DNA of 64,000 nt, taken from positions 371,791,633-371,855,632 of the forward strand of contig NC_053039.3 in assembly GCF_002575655.3 (NCBI RefSeq). The letters run 5' to 3'. The notes beneath the pieces are model-generated. The model made no database searches and was not told the DNA's origin. It was given only the letters and a program-made list of their open reading frames with translations. The DNA comes from Aegilops tauschii subsp. strangulata (taxonomy: Eukaryota; Streptophyta; Magnoliopsida; Poales; Poaceae). Both the position numbers and the translations under genes were made by a program. Positions 45,032 through 57,460 of the stretch are shown in pieces. Every line of letters starts with the position of its first letter. Position 1 is the stretch's first letter.

Positions 45032-48000
45032 ATGACCAAGAGTCGTCGCGGCAAGCTCTACATCGACGATGCGAACTGGGGCCCCGACGCCAGCTCAATT
45101 GAGTACGGGTAGTGGGTCCCCTTCGGCGGAATTCATGTTTTCATTGGCAAGATTGGTGAGCCGGGCCCTGAGCCGGATCTCTGCGCCGATCTCATCGAGA
45201 CGGATCAGCGTGCACGACCCGCCCGGGCCCTGCCTGCCTTAAAGCACGCTTTTGTGGGATGCATCCATGGAGGGCTCTCTGATCCAGCTGGGCCTGGTGA
45301 TGAGACGGCCGCCGGCTCTGACGGCGAGTCGGCCACCGATGAGTCAAACTCGTTGTACCAACTTCAGGATGGCAGGCTCATGGGTTGTTCCGATGGTGAC
45401 AGTATTCCGGACCTATTTGAGCCGCCAAGTCAGGTTGGAGTTTTTATGGCTGGAGCACAGCCTGTTCAGAGCCCCGCTGCTGGAGCGGGAACCCCGGTGC
45501 CTTCGCTGGCTCAGGTGCTAATGGATCTCACGGACAAGATGACGGCCCTGTTAACCGCCACGGTTGATCCGGCGGATCAAGCTCGGCATGACGCGGAGGT
45601 GGCACAGTTAAAATTGGATCTAGTGAAGGCTAAAGAGGATCTTGCAGCGGAAGGGATCAGGCTGGCTGCGGAGAGGGCGGCTCTCGATGCCCAAACCCAG
45701 CTGGTCCAGGCGCAGTCCTTCCAACTCACGATGGATCAAAATGCGGCCAATGAGGTCCTGAGAATGAGGCATCAAAAGGCCCAATCTCGACTCCCTCCGG
45801 TTTACGATCCACGCAACCTCTTCAACACGCCAGGAGCAGGGTCTAGTAACCCGCCAGGGATCATAGCGCCCGGGTCTGGACCCCTTATTCAGCCACGAGT
45901 GATGGGGCCTCCCCAGGTGCCCCCTGCCCCGCCTCAGTATGTGCCAATACCCCCGGGTCATTATAATAACCCGCTGGAGAACATGGTCGTTGCGGCAGCA
46001 CGGCTGGCGGCTCTACCAGTTGACGACGACTCTCCGACGGCTATTGAAACCCGCCGGGTCAGGGAACTCCTTCAGACAGCACTGGCGCAGCAAGAGGCGT
46101 ACTCCTACAGCCGGGACAGGATCCACTCGACCCCTCGTCCAGGCCAGAGCCCGAGTTACAGTCGGCACATGGTCTCAGCAACCGGCTCAAGTAACGTCCG
46201 ACGCCATGACCCGCCCCCTGGCCATGACCCGGCTCATAATGGAGCCTTTTACGCAGCAGACCAAGCGCGTCAAGAGGCGGAGCAAGTGCCGAAATTGACG
46301 GCTTACCAGACCCCCCCGGCTTATCCGACGGCTTCCATTGATGTGGGTATCCCTACCAGGACTGGGGGTGTCCCTTGTTTAGTGCCAGCTATCCGTAATG
46401 AACGTCTACCTAAGGATTTCAAGGGCCCTAGGAAGGTGCCTTATTACACAGCTGACTTACAACCCACAGCCTGGATCGAGAGTTATGAGATGGCTATGGA
46501 GCTGCTGGAGGTCAGTGAAGCGGCCATGGCCAAGTATTTCACCATGATGTTAGATGGGACCGCCCGCACTTGGTTGAAAGGGCTACCACCGAACTCCATT
46601 GGGCCTTGGGCTGAGCTGAAAGCCCGGTTCATCCAAAACTTCCAAGATACCTGTAGGCAGTCTATGTCAATTGTGGATTTGACTAACTGTAAGCAGCAGG
46701 AGGGTGAATCCACGACCCATTGGGTTCGCCGGGTTAAGGAGATCATACATTCATCAGATAAGATGGATGCCGGCTCTGAAGTCTTAATGTTAGAGCAGAA
46801 TTGTCGCTTCGTGCCCCTGAAGATGAAACTCGGGCGGCTTAAACGCGACTGCAATGATATGGGTACACTAATGGCGGCTCTTGTCAAGTACGCCGATTCC
46901 GATGGTACCAAGGATCCCCCTTCAGATGATGAAAGGACAGGGAAGGGAAAGAAGAACGGCAATGGCAAGGGTCCTCAGTTTAACCCGGGGAACCAAGGAG
47001 GAGGCAAGCGCAAGGCAGATGGCAGCCTAGAGTTTGTGGCCAACGCCAGCTCACAAGGTAATAACCAGCGACGCAAGGGGAGGCCCCCTCCCCAAGACGG
47101 CGGGTCAGGTCCGACGCTGGAGCAGCTGTTGAATGAACCTTGTCCAAGGCATGGCTCTAGAGAGAAGCCAGCGACTCACCTGTGGAAGGATTGTGCGATC
47201 ATGAAGGCCTTTAAGAACTACAATGGCCCGGGCGGCGGCTCAGGCGCCGGCGGCTTTCATGGCCCGGGGGGCGGCTCAAATTCTGGTCCTCAGAGCGGTC
47301 AAGGGGGCTTTAATCAACAGTCTGGCCAGAGTCATCAACAGCAGCAGGTGGGTTATCAGACCAATCCAAAGCAGCTTAGCGGTGGACAGTATCATGTGTT
47401 TACCACTAATTTGTGCAAGCGAGATCAGAAGCTTCACAAGAGGGCTATGAATGCTGTGGAGCCGGCGATCCCACGCTACTTGTGGTGGCCTGAGCAACCT
47501 ATAGTGTGGAGTAGGGAGGATCACCCTCCCCGGGTGGATAACCCGGGCCACTTGGCCTTAGTGGTGGCTCCTCAAGTGGGAGGATATAAATTCACAAAGG
47601 TACTCATGGATGGAGGCAGCAGCATCAACATCCTCTATTATGAGACTTTTCGCCGTATGGGGTTGGTTGATAAGAACCTCAGCCAGTCGAACACTATCTT
47701 CCATGGCGTGGTACCTGGTAAGTCGGCTTATCCAGTCGGCAAGATCGAATTGGAAGTGGCTTTTGGTGATGAAAACAACTACAGGGTGGAGAAATTGACC
47801 TTTGAGGTGGTCAAGATAAGAAGTCCCTACCATGCTATATTTGGACGGCCAGCTTACGCCAAGTTCATGGCACGGCCGTGTTATGTGTATTTACAACTCA
47901 AGATGCCGGGTCACAATGGGACCATTACGGTTCACGGCAGCCGGAAGGTGGCTCTGGAGTGTGAGGAAGGCGATGCGGCTTATGCAGAATCTGTGTGTGC

Positions 48001-48187
48001 TACAGAGGAGTTGAAGTTTTACAAGGACAATGTTGACCCAACAGATATGACCTCTCTGAAAAAGCCAACTACAGAACAAGAGCCGGCAATGAAATTTAAA
48101 TCAGCTGATGAGACTAAACTTGTTGATTTTGTTCCAGGTGACTCCTCTCAGCAGTTTAGCATCAGTGCCAATCTGGATCCAAAATAG
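45032..48187 (+). pseudogene. gag and protease of E2
   Basis: The frame starts at ATG 45032 (MTKSRRGKLYIDD) and runs to TAG 48185-48187, with one internal TAG at 45110-45112. The N-terminal part has a coiled coil (about 45590-45720) and a Pro-rich region. The retrotrans_gag capsid domain lies at about 46430-46920 (WIESYEMAMELL, WLKGLPPNS). A His/Cys zinc-binding cluster follows near 47140-47210, then a Gly/Gln/Ser-rich linker. An aspartic protease with LMDGGSSINILYYET starts near 47604; DGGS in place of DTGA is usual for this branch. The frame continues past 48187 into RT, so the terminal TAG also looks like a mutation in a gag-pol polyprotein. Confidence 0.88.
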
Positions 48188-50040
48188 GAAAGCGCGCTCA
48201 TCGAGTTCATCCATGAGAATAGGGACATCTTCGCATGGAAACCTTCTGACATGCCAGGTGTACCTAGAGAACTCGCTAAGCATACTCTCAATGTTGATCC
48301 TAAATTTAAGCCGGTGAGACAGTTCCTTCGGCGGTTTAATGAAGAGAGGCGGAAAGCTATTGGTGAAGAGGTGGCCCGGCTCTTGGCGGCCGGGTTTATC
48401 GTTGAAGTCTTTCACCCAGAGTGTTGGCTAACCCGGTGCTCGTACTCAAGAAGAACGGCACCTGGCGGATGTGTGTGGACTACACGGACTTGAACAAGGC
48501 GTGTCCGGCTGATCCTTTTGCCCTCCCCCGTATTGATCAAATCATTGATGCTACGGCAGGTTGTGCACGTCTAAGTTTCTTGGATGCTTATTCCGGTTAT
48601 CATCAGATTAAGATGGCAGTTAAGGACCAGGAGAAGACGGCGTTCATTGCTCCCTTTGGAGCCTTCTGCTATGTATCCATGCCTTTAGGACTCAAGTGTG
48701 CACAGGCGACTTACCAGCGTTGTGTACAGAACTGTCTTCATAAACAGATTGGGCGTAATGTTCACGCTTACGTGGACGATATTGTGGTTAAGTCCATAAA
48801 AGAGGAAACCCTGATAGATGATTTAAGGGAAACCTTTGATAATCTTCGGGTCTATAAGATGATGCTTAACCCGGCCAAGTGTGTCTTCGGTGTTCCTGCA
48901 GGCAAACTCTTGGGCTTTTTGGTTTCTGACAGAGGCATTGAGGCTAACCCGGAGAAGATCAAGTCCATCACCTCCCTGGCTAAGCCGGCGTGTATAAATG
49001 ACGTTCAGCGCTTGGCGGGTCGGATTGCTGCTTTAAGCCGGTTTATAAGCCATTTGGGTGAGAAGGCCATGCCCTTATATCAGTTGATGAAGAAAACTGA
49101 TAACTTTGTCTGGAATGATGCAGCTAATACCGCCTTTGAGGATTTGAAGAAGCAGCTAGCAGAGCCCCCAGTCCTTGCTGCTCCGGTTGATAAGGAGCCC
49201 TTACTACTGTATGTGGCAGCAAATGCATGAGCTGTCAGTGTGGCCATTGTGGTAGAGCGCAAGGAGGAGGGTAAGGAACATCCGGTTCAGCGGCCGGTTT
49301 ATTATGTCAGCGAGGTGCTCATTGAGTCCAAGCAGCGGTACCCGCATTGGCAGAAGCTCGTGTATGGTGTGTTCATGGCAAGCCGGAAACTTAAGCATTA
49401 TTTTCAGGGTCATCCCATCACTGTGGTCAGCTCTGCCCCCCTTGGTGACATCATCCAAAACAGAGAGGCCACAGGGAGAATTGCTAAGTGGGCTATAGAA
49501 CTTGGACCTCATGGTCTCAAATATGTGCCACGCACTGCTGTTAAATCTCAGGCCTTGGTGGATTTCATCAATGATTGGACAGAGTCACAAGTGCCTGAGC
49601 AGAAGCCGGATAACACATATTGGACTATTCACTTCGATGGGTCTAGGCAGTTGGAGGGCTCTGGGGCTGGTGTTGTATTGGCTTCCCCAAAAGGTGACAA
49701 GTTCCATTATGTGTTGCAGTTGATGTTTCCTTGCACTAATAATGCGGCTGAGTACGAGGCCTTGCTCCACGGTCTTCGGATGGCTAAGGAAATGAGCTTG
49801 AGCAGGGTAAGATGCTTCGGTGACTCAGACTTGGTGGCTCAGCAAGTATCCGGCAAGTGGGACTCTAAAGACCCGCTCATGGCGGCTTATCGACGCGAAG
49901 TCGATGCCATTGCTGGGCACTTTCAGGGCTACCAAGTAGAGCACATTGATCGCAGGAAGAACGAGGCGGCTGATGCCCTAAGCCGGCTAGGCTCTCAGCG
50001 AAAGCCGGTGCCGCCTAACACTTTCCTGGTGTCCTGTATA
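48188..50040 (+). pseudogene. Reverse transcriptase and RNase H of E2
   Basis: The pre-RT segment (ENRDIFAWKPSDMPGV) is in the gag frame. A one-base loss near 48423 moves the rest into the next frame. RT shows MCVDYTDLNKACP, FLDAYSGYHQI and the catalytic YVDD (48769-48780). A TGA at 49228-49230 breaks the frame at the first RNase H-like block. A second RNase H domain follows (IHFDGSRQLEG, NNAAEYEALLHGL, GDSDLVAQQ, about 49620-50010). A dual RNase H arrangement is known for the Tat branch. It would copy the element RNA into DNA in particles; this copy is inactive. Confidence 0.88.
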
Positions 50041-51389
50041 GCCCTTCGGTTAAGTTGCCTACGGAGGAAGACTTGGCTGTCCCTGACCCGGAGGCACGAC
50101 TGGTGGCGGCTCTCCATATCATACCAGACTGGACAATGCCATATCTGGCTTACATGACCCGGGGCGAGTTGCCTGAGGATGAAACTTTGGCCAGGCAAAT
50201 AACCCGGCGGGCCAAGTCAATGATTGTTATCGATGGCGAGTTACATCATCGCAGTGTTACAGGAGCGTTTCAGTGTTGTGTCTCCCCTGAGGAAGGTCAA
50301 GAGATCTTGCGTGAGATCCATGAAGGGGATTGTGGCCATCACGCCGGCTCAAAGTCTCTTGTGGCCAAGGCTTTTCGTCATGGTTTTTATTGGTTGACGG
50401 CTCATGCTGATGCAGAGGACTTGGTCAGTAAATGTGATGGTTGCCAGAGGTTCTCACGACGGGCTCATGTGCCGGCTCAGGAGCTGAGGATGATCCCAAT
50501 CACTTGGCCCTTTGCGGTCTGGGGGCTTGATATGGTTGGGCCTTTTAAAAGGTCCAAGGATAAGAAGACCCACCTCTTGGTGGCAGTTGATAAATTCACA
50601 AAGTGGGTGGAAGCTCAGCCAGTTAGCAAGTGCGATGCAGCCACGGCGGTTCAATTTATGAAAAAGGTGATTTTCCGCTTCGGCTTTCCGCACAGCATCA
50701 TAACTGACAATGGCACCAATCTCTCCAAAGGCGCTATGGAAGAGTTTTGTCAACGAGAGCATATCCGACTTGATGTTTCCTCAGTGGCTCATCCTCAATC
50801 CAATGGTCAAGCTGAGAGAGCTAACCAGGAGATTCTGAAGGGCATTAAGCCCCGGCTTTTGGTCCCTTTGCAACGGACGCCGGGTTGTTGGGTGGAGGAG
50901 TTGCCCTCCGTCTTATGGAGTATCAACATTACTCCTAACAGGTCTACAGGCTTCACGCCTTTGTTCATGGTTTATGGAGCAGAAGCAGTCCTCCCCAGTG
51001 ACATCCGTCACGACTCACCTCGCGTGGCGGCTTATGTTGAGACGGATAATGAACAGGCGCGCCAAGATGCTCTTGACTTGTTGGACGAACAGCGTGATGT
51101 GGCCGCAGCCCGTTCAGCGATTTACCAACAAGACCTGCGCCGTTATCATAGCCGCCGGGTCAAATCCCGGGTCTTTCAGGAAGGCGACCTTGTGCTCCGG
51201 CTCATCCAGGATCAAACAGATGCACACAAGTTATCCCTGCCTTGGGAAGGGCCCTTTGTGGTCAGCAAGAACTTGCACAACGGGTCATATTACCTCATTG
51301 ACATTCGGGAGCACAAAGATTCACGAAAATCGGAGGAGGAGACCCGTCGGCCATGGAACATAGCTCAGCTTCGGCCTTATTACACTTGA
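50041..51389 (+). pseudogene. Integrase of E2
   Basis: Coding resumes in a third frame by 50055 and is open to the stop at 51387-51389, so a frameshift lies near 50040. The zinc region has HEGDCGHH..CDGC. The catalytic core shows GLDMVGPF, ITDNGTN and the glutamate in QAERANQE, in DD35E spacing. A C-terminal basic segment and LPWEGPFVVS follow. The domain itself has no stop. Confidence 0.9.
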
Positions 51390-52480
51390 GCCACCGGCTC
51401 TCGTGGTGTACATACTTCTCTTAGCCATGTATATATTATGATAAGCAATAAAGCAGGACCTCTGTCCTTTTTTCTCCTCCAAATATACACGTGTTGTTCT
51501 TATTGCAAGGATACATGATGATTTAAAGGAGAATCCGGCTTATGATCGTCTTCGAATTTAGCCGTAAGCAGTAAAGTCACTTGGGGGCTTCCTGTTCAAA
51601 CATGGGTCGTATTCGAACCAAAGAGAACATAGCTGTCGATACCCATTTGATTGGCAAAGTGCCGAGCTCATTGGGAAATTACCTTTGGTCATATTTGAAT
51701 CATAGTTTAACCCGTCTGAGAACCGACGTGGATCGTATTCGAATCAGCGTCGTTAAACAATTCTTGAAATCACTTGGGGGCTTCCTGTTCAAACATGGGT
51801 CGTATTCGAACCAAAGAGAACATAGTTGTCGGTACCCTCTTGATTGGCATCGCCACACCCACTGGGGGCTGTGTGATCGTATCCGAATCTTAGCCTAACC
51901 CCTTTGGGCCGGGTTTCTGGTCGTATTCGAACTGGAAGCCCCTAAGTTCCTATGTTCTATCACAAGTTTACTCTGATTATGTCCAGGTGTGTACGGCCGG
52001 GTCTCGCTTTGCCGGCTTAACTTTGGTTTACAGTGTTAGTTGAACACCATGGGTGTCATAAAGACAGGTAACTCGGAGTTAAGATACCAACCGGGTTACC
52101 CGGGTTATCTAAACCGGAAGTATGTTTACCGGCCGCTAAGGGTGTTATTACGGCTGTGTTAAGGATATAATTGAGGACCAGTCTTTTTTGATTCATATTC
52201 CGGGTTATCTATCCATAACACCTGATTCTCAGGACGGTAAGTCGCCTCGAGACTTGTGATTTGCCTTTCTGTGCAGGATACTTAAAGGCACCTCTTTCAG
52301 GTTGAGAAAAACAAAGGGATGATTATGACCCGGAGAAACATCAAAGAGACAATTTCATAAGACCTTGGCATTCAATACGTGCATGATGGCACGGCAGAGA
52401 TAGACTGTTGCACCTACTCTATTACAAAACTCATCAAGTCTAAAAAGGGTGGAGCATTGTTTGGTAAACCGCCAGCCGAG
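51390..52480. other. E2 spacer with internal repeats
   Basis: No coding sequence is seen. A segment of about 80 bp starting TCACTTGGGGGCTTCC occurs at 51577-51655 and again at 51770-51848. The motif TCGTATTCGAA recurs five or six times between about 51600 and 51930. ACTTGGGGGC resembles a polypurine tract. This region separates the convergent ends of pol (plus) and the antisense gene (minus). Confidence 0.7.
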
Positions 52481-55400
52481 TTACGATGCCCGCTGAGTGG
52501 AAGTCTCCGGCTCGTTCCTGTCTTCTCCTCCGGCTGATCCCAAGACCTGGAAGGTTGATGACTTCCAGTCGATGCCGCGGAGAGCCTCGAATTGGGCTTC
52601 CTCGTCAATTAACCCGGCCGGGTCAATCTCCGGGGCGAAGGTGTGCTGACGAGCCGGCGGGACCAGGTTGAGGGCTTCATAGCGAGGGGTTGGAATCCTC
52701 TGATTCTCCGCGTCATAACCCGGCTGGTACTTGGTCAGATCAGTGTCGTTCCCGATGAGGGTGGCCACCGGGCGTACAGCCTTCATGCACGCCGCGAAGT
52801 CCTTCTGATCGAAAGCTGAGCCGTCTTCCTTCAGGCTTGGATAGCCAAGGGCGATGTCTGCCGGGTCTAACTCCGGCAGGAATGCCTTGGCCCGGCTCAG
52901 CGCGGCGATCGCTCCGGCTCTCGCAGAAGCCCGTCGCAGCTCTTGGATCCGCTGAGGCAGAACGGCGAGCCGGCGCAGGACTTCTGCCAGGTGAGTCGGC
53001 ACCGCGTTGGAGAGGGCGACCACAGCTAAGGCACGCTGTGACCCGGTGTAGAGCTGCTCCACCAGGGTATACACGGTCTTTAGCTTGGTGACCACGCTCT
53101 GGTTGAGGTTGGCACTTCTGGGACCTGTTTAACAGAATCAAGTAAGTCGGCGACAAGGATGAATCATGAGATATACACATTCTAACATTGATGAAAGCCG
53201 GTGAGGCGACTTACCGAAGATGGCGGCCACCATTTGGGAAACCTGGCGCTTTAGGCCGGAGAGCTCGGCGGTCTTCTCAGAGTTCCGCCTGTTCTGCCCG
53301 GGTCACCAGTGCGGCCTTCTCTTCAGCCCAGGCCTTCCGCTCGGCATCAAATTCTGTCTTCAGCTTCTCTTGAGCGGCGATGCTGGAGACAAACTTGGCA
53401 TTTGCCTTCTGGGTCTCCATCTCCTGCGTCTTCAGCCGGCTCTTGAGATCCGCAAGGTCCGACTCTAGTTTCTTGCCAACAGCCTGTATAAATTTCCGGG
53501 TTATGACATGAGCAGTTCCTATATAAGTCCCAAGCACTTTCCAAGCAAAGATACTTGGCACTTGTGGGCTAATGCATATTGAACGTATCTATCTACATAC
53601 AGCCGACTCAATTGAGTAAGCCGGAACCTAAGTCTAGAACATATTCAAATCATAAGTCGTCGACTTGGGGGCTAGCATGGCAAAGATAACTATGTAGTAA
53701 GTAAGAAGATAAGAGAAGGATACCTCAGATTTTTGCTGGATCTGGTTTACCATGGCGACCTCGGCGTCCCGGCTCTTGTGTACTTGGCTGATGTAGCCAG
53801 AGACGAGCTCTCCAATGCTCAGGTTGCTGTAGTTGGAGAGGTCCAGATTCGCCCGGTGGGGCTGAAGCAGCTCCCCCTTAGCGGAGCACTTGGCCAACAC
53901 GGTCGGTCTCCCCGGCTCAACAAACTCCGTCCGGGTGATTACCACGTCCGGGTCGTCTGCCGGTGGAGCTAAGCCGGAGGCCGCCGGGTTAACCGATGCT
54001 TCGGTTGTTACCTTGGTAGTTGGGGCAGCGGCTTCAGGTGCCGTGTCCATTGGAGTGGTGGCTTCGGGGGCGGAGGCAGCTGGCGGTTCTTGAGCCGTCA
54101 TCTCCGGTTTAGGCAAATCCGACACTCCGGCTGATCTGGTCTTCTTTGATCTTTTGGTGAGTTTTGCCTGAGCACTGAAAGGACAGAAGTGTTAAGCACA
54201 CAAAGAGTAAGTATAGACAAATATAATGTAAGATGGTTGTCATTACCCGGGCGCGGTCTTGAAAGCCGGAAGACTCGACTCCATAGAGTCGCCCGAAGAA
54301 GGGGAGGTCTCCTGATAATTGGAGTCAGAAGAATTGAGTGGCTGACGGATAACACCCGCCAACGGATGAAAAGGGTACAAGTGAGAAAAAACCTCAGTTC
54401 GACCCTTCCTTGTTGCGTCGGGTAGCCCGGCGGAGAGATCGGTGTCCTTGTTGGTCCGAGTGTGACGCCGGCTTTCATGAACCTGTCGCTTCAAAATAAA
54501 TTGAGGGTCTTGGTAAGCTAAAGGATGTGAAAAGCTTACTTTCCGGGTTACCCTTCGGACTTTCAGCTGTGGCAAGGGCTCCGAGTCGGAGGAAAGCGAC
54601 ATTACCTCTTCAACCACCGGGTTACTTGCGCGGTGTCATCCTGTCAATGAGCAAGTATTGATAAGGCGGACAGCAACAAACAGTGAATATAATAAGGACT
54701 TAAATGCTCAGGAGTTACCTCTGACTCGGAGCTGTCGCTTAATTGCATCAGCTCCGAAGCAGTAGGCCTGCTTCCTTTTTTGCGAGGGGCGGCTTTCTTG
54801 GCGGCTTTCTTCGCCTTCCTGGCTTTCTTGGCCGCCTCGTGGTCATATTTGACCCGCCAGAACTTATCATCAGCCTGAAAAATACAATGATGAATTTTTA
54901 AAATGGTTCAGATGAAGGTTATATGCAGACGAAGATAAAAAGTTAAAGTCAGCGGCTTACCGCTGGGGCTGGATTGGTCTTGCAGAAGGGGGCTAACCCG
55001 GTCCTTCCGCAGTCTGCCAGGCTCTCGTTTAAAAGAGCCTTGGTCTCCTCCTCTGCAACGTCTTCTGGAAGATCATTGCGGCTGTGCCTCTGAGGATCAT
55101 CCTTTCTCCCGGTGTACTCACACATTAAGCCGGGGCGGTGGCTCAATGGGATCACCCGCCATGAGATCCAGACCCGGACTAGGTCGATTCCGTTCAGACC
55201 GTTGCCCAGGAGGGCCTTGATTTTGTTGATAGTAGGAAGCAGAAGCTGGCGCTCCGCTTGAGTCAGTTTGTCCGACAGTGGGTGAGTCGGCTCCAGACGT
55301 GTTGGGCGAAAGCCGGGCAACGGGCTTTCGTCAGCCAGGGATGTATCTTGGCAGTAGAACCAAGTCATGTTCCAGTCCTTGGGGTGGCTCGGCGGCTCTG

Positions 55401-55854
55401 CGTAAGGGAAAAGACAGTCCCTACGCCGCTGGATGGAACTGCCACCTAACTCCAGACTTGGCCCGTTGGCGCACTCATTCTGGCGGTTTAAATAAAAAAG
55501 CTCTCTGAAGAGCAGCTGACTAGGTTCTTCTCCAAGGTAAACCTCGCAGAAGACTTGAAAATTGCAGATGTTGGATACGGAGTTGGGCCCTATATCTTGA
55601 GGCCGCAAGTCGAAGAAGTTGAGCACGTCCCTAAAAAACTTTGAGCCGGGCGGTGCGAAGCCCCGGCTCATATGATCTGCGAAAATCACTACTTCCCCGT
55701 CCTTTGGCTGTGGTCTCTCTTCTGACGGGTCAGGGGCACGGTAGGACATGATTTCCTTCTTAGGCAGATATCCGGACTTAACAAAATTGGCTAGGGTCTC
55801 ATTTGTGACGTTGGACCTCATCCAGTTGCAAGTGATGGGAGCCTTGGGGGGCAT
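52481..55854 (-). pseudogene. Antisense six-exon gene of E2
   Basis: Minus-strand exons from splice signals and phase: 55854-54961 (298 codons, N-terminal gypsy-type transposon domain, MPPKAPITCNW), 54874-54719 (52 codons, Lys/Ala/Arg-rich), 54640 to about 54250, 54174-53724 (Pro/Ala-rich, then a helix), 53483-53215 (coiled coil) and 53124-52481 (helical C-terminal domain ending STQRAS). Introns are roughly 70-240 bp with GT..AG ends. A one-base deletion at the start of exon 3, compared with E1, shifts the frame to a TAA at about 54604. A further stop lies at 53279-53277 in exon 5. The product may be nuclear or chromatin-related, judging only from its basic segment. Function is unknown. Confidence 0.8.
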
Positions 55855-56938
55855 GGTGAAAGTTGGCGGTCTATGACAAAAAGGAAAATTTCCGGGTTAA
55901 TTATAAGCCGGAGATTTACAGTTCAAAATTAAGGTGGCGGCTTATGAAGGGGACTAATGATATATACTCTGGTACAGTGGGTTATTTAAGCCACAGGGGC
56001 ATTCAGAGTAAGTTGGTTATCTACGGACTTACCACAGTTAAGCCGGAGGATTCTACGAAGCATGGTTTTGTTTAAAGCCGGAGGATTCTACGGCGCGTGG
56101 TTTCTTTAAACCGGAATTGTAAGCCGCCAAGGTTCAATGGTTGCAGTTTTTACTAAGTGTGGTAAAACAGGTTTCACATATTGCAGTAACTTTTTTGGAT
56201 CAAAATGGTCGGGCAAAGGAAAAAATTTCTAGACCTAGAAACCGAAGTGAGGGAGTTCTTGGGTTCGAACAAGGTTCTTATGCAGTACAAGGAAGGCTAC
56301 TTGCGTGTGAAATGGATCTTAAAACAACTACCGCACTAGTTCTATGCAGGCCTAAGGTCAAGCCGGAGCAGCAACTAGGAGAACTACCGAACTTGCGGGC
56401 AATGGTGACGAACACGAAGAACGTGGATGAACCCTACTGCAGATCTACTCTACGGGGTAGTGAGAACTTACCGGAGCTGAAGAGGTGCGGGAGTCGCCGC
56501 CGTTTATCTGGTCCGAGTCAGGGTGATGCAGCGGCCAAGGTTGACGAAGACCGGAGGCGAGATGACGGCGGCGAAGTGCAAGCTCAGGGAGAGAGGCAGC
56601 GGCGCGAGGAGGAAGAAGAGTGGCAGAGAAGCCCGTCGGGCCGGCCTATTTATAAGGCAAGGTCATAAGAAGGCGCGAGATTCAAGGAGACCACGGCGTG
56701 GTTATCTCCCCCCATGGCGCCTCGATTTTCGGGATGACAGTAAAGCAAAGATCCGTTGCGGATCTGGTGGAGTAAAAAAACGGGCTTAATGGAAGATGAC
56801 GTCACGGCGGATTATCCGGAGACCAGAGGATGACGTCACGCCGGGTTATGGCCTTCACATGAATGGTAAGCCGGAGATTTTTTCTGTCGGCAGAGTTGAA
56901 GATTGACATGAGCCGGCTCAAATCAATCTGGGGCCTAA
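55855..56938 (-). promoter_or_regulatory. Putative promoter and 5'-UTR exon of the E2 antisense gene; polypurine tract
   Basis: On the minus strand a consensus TATA box, TATAAATA, lies at 56654-56647. About 170 bp downstream a GC-rich leader ends at a splice donor (CCG|GTAAGTTC, about 56472). A CATAG acceptor lies some 20 bp before the start codon at 55854, giving a 5'-UTR intron of about 600 bp. The same arrangement is in E1 (57461-58550). On the plus strand CTGGGGCCTAA just before 56939 is the likely polypurine primer site. Confidence 0.55.
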
Positions 56939-57455
56939 TGTTGAGGATATAGACCTTAGAGTCACCCGCCAGGAGGGGCCGGGTTACTCCAATGGTCATT
57001 ACCAGAAGCCCGGAGCCAAGCTTGAAGATGGTGGGCCAGAGATGGGCTTAAGACCCGTATGTGGCTTAGGGCCCGTAGTGCAATCGTTATTATGGTAGAA
57101 CTTGTAGTGCAAGGCAAGTATGATTGAGAGTCCGAGCCGGACGCTCTTATGAGCCGGCCGGGGCTCTGAGGGCTGCTGGGCGTCAGCATCCCTATATAAA
57201 GGGACGACCCGGCAGCGGTTTAGGGACGACAACAATCTCATCGAGAGCCGGGCATAGCAGTTTAGCTCCCTGGTGATCGTAACCCTAATCAATACCATCT
57301 CAACTGGACGTAGGCTTTTACCTTCACCGTAAGGGGCCGAACCAGTATAACCCTCGTGTTCCTTGTCCCGCATTAACCCCTTCAAGCTTCCTAGTTGCGA
57401 TGGCTCCACGACTAAGTCCTAGCTCAAGGACATCTGCCGTGATAATTCCACGACA
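56939..57455 (+). repeat. 3' LTR of E2
   Basis: 517 bp, with a TATA box at 57193-57200. It differs from the 5' LTR at four positions by hand alignment, and CATGG follows at 57456-57460. Confidence 0.95.
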
Positions 57456-57460
57456 CATGG

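Larger units (their letters stand above)
44427..57455 (+). mobile_element. Gypsy element E2 (inner), complete structure with gag-pol and antisense gene
   Basis: LTRs 44427-44943 and 56939-57455 are 517 bp each and flanked by exact CATGG copies (44422-44426 and 57456-57460). By hand they differ at 4 positions (about 0.8%), which points to a recent insertion. The order is LTR, primer site, gag-protease, RT-RNase H, integrase, spacer, antisense gene, antisense leader, LTR. This matches the Tat branch of Gypsy. Several stops and frameshifts make the pol non-functional. Confidence 0.95.
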
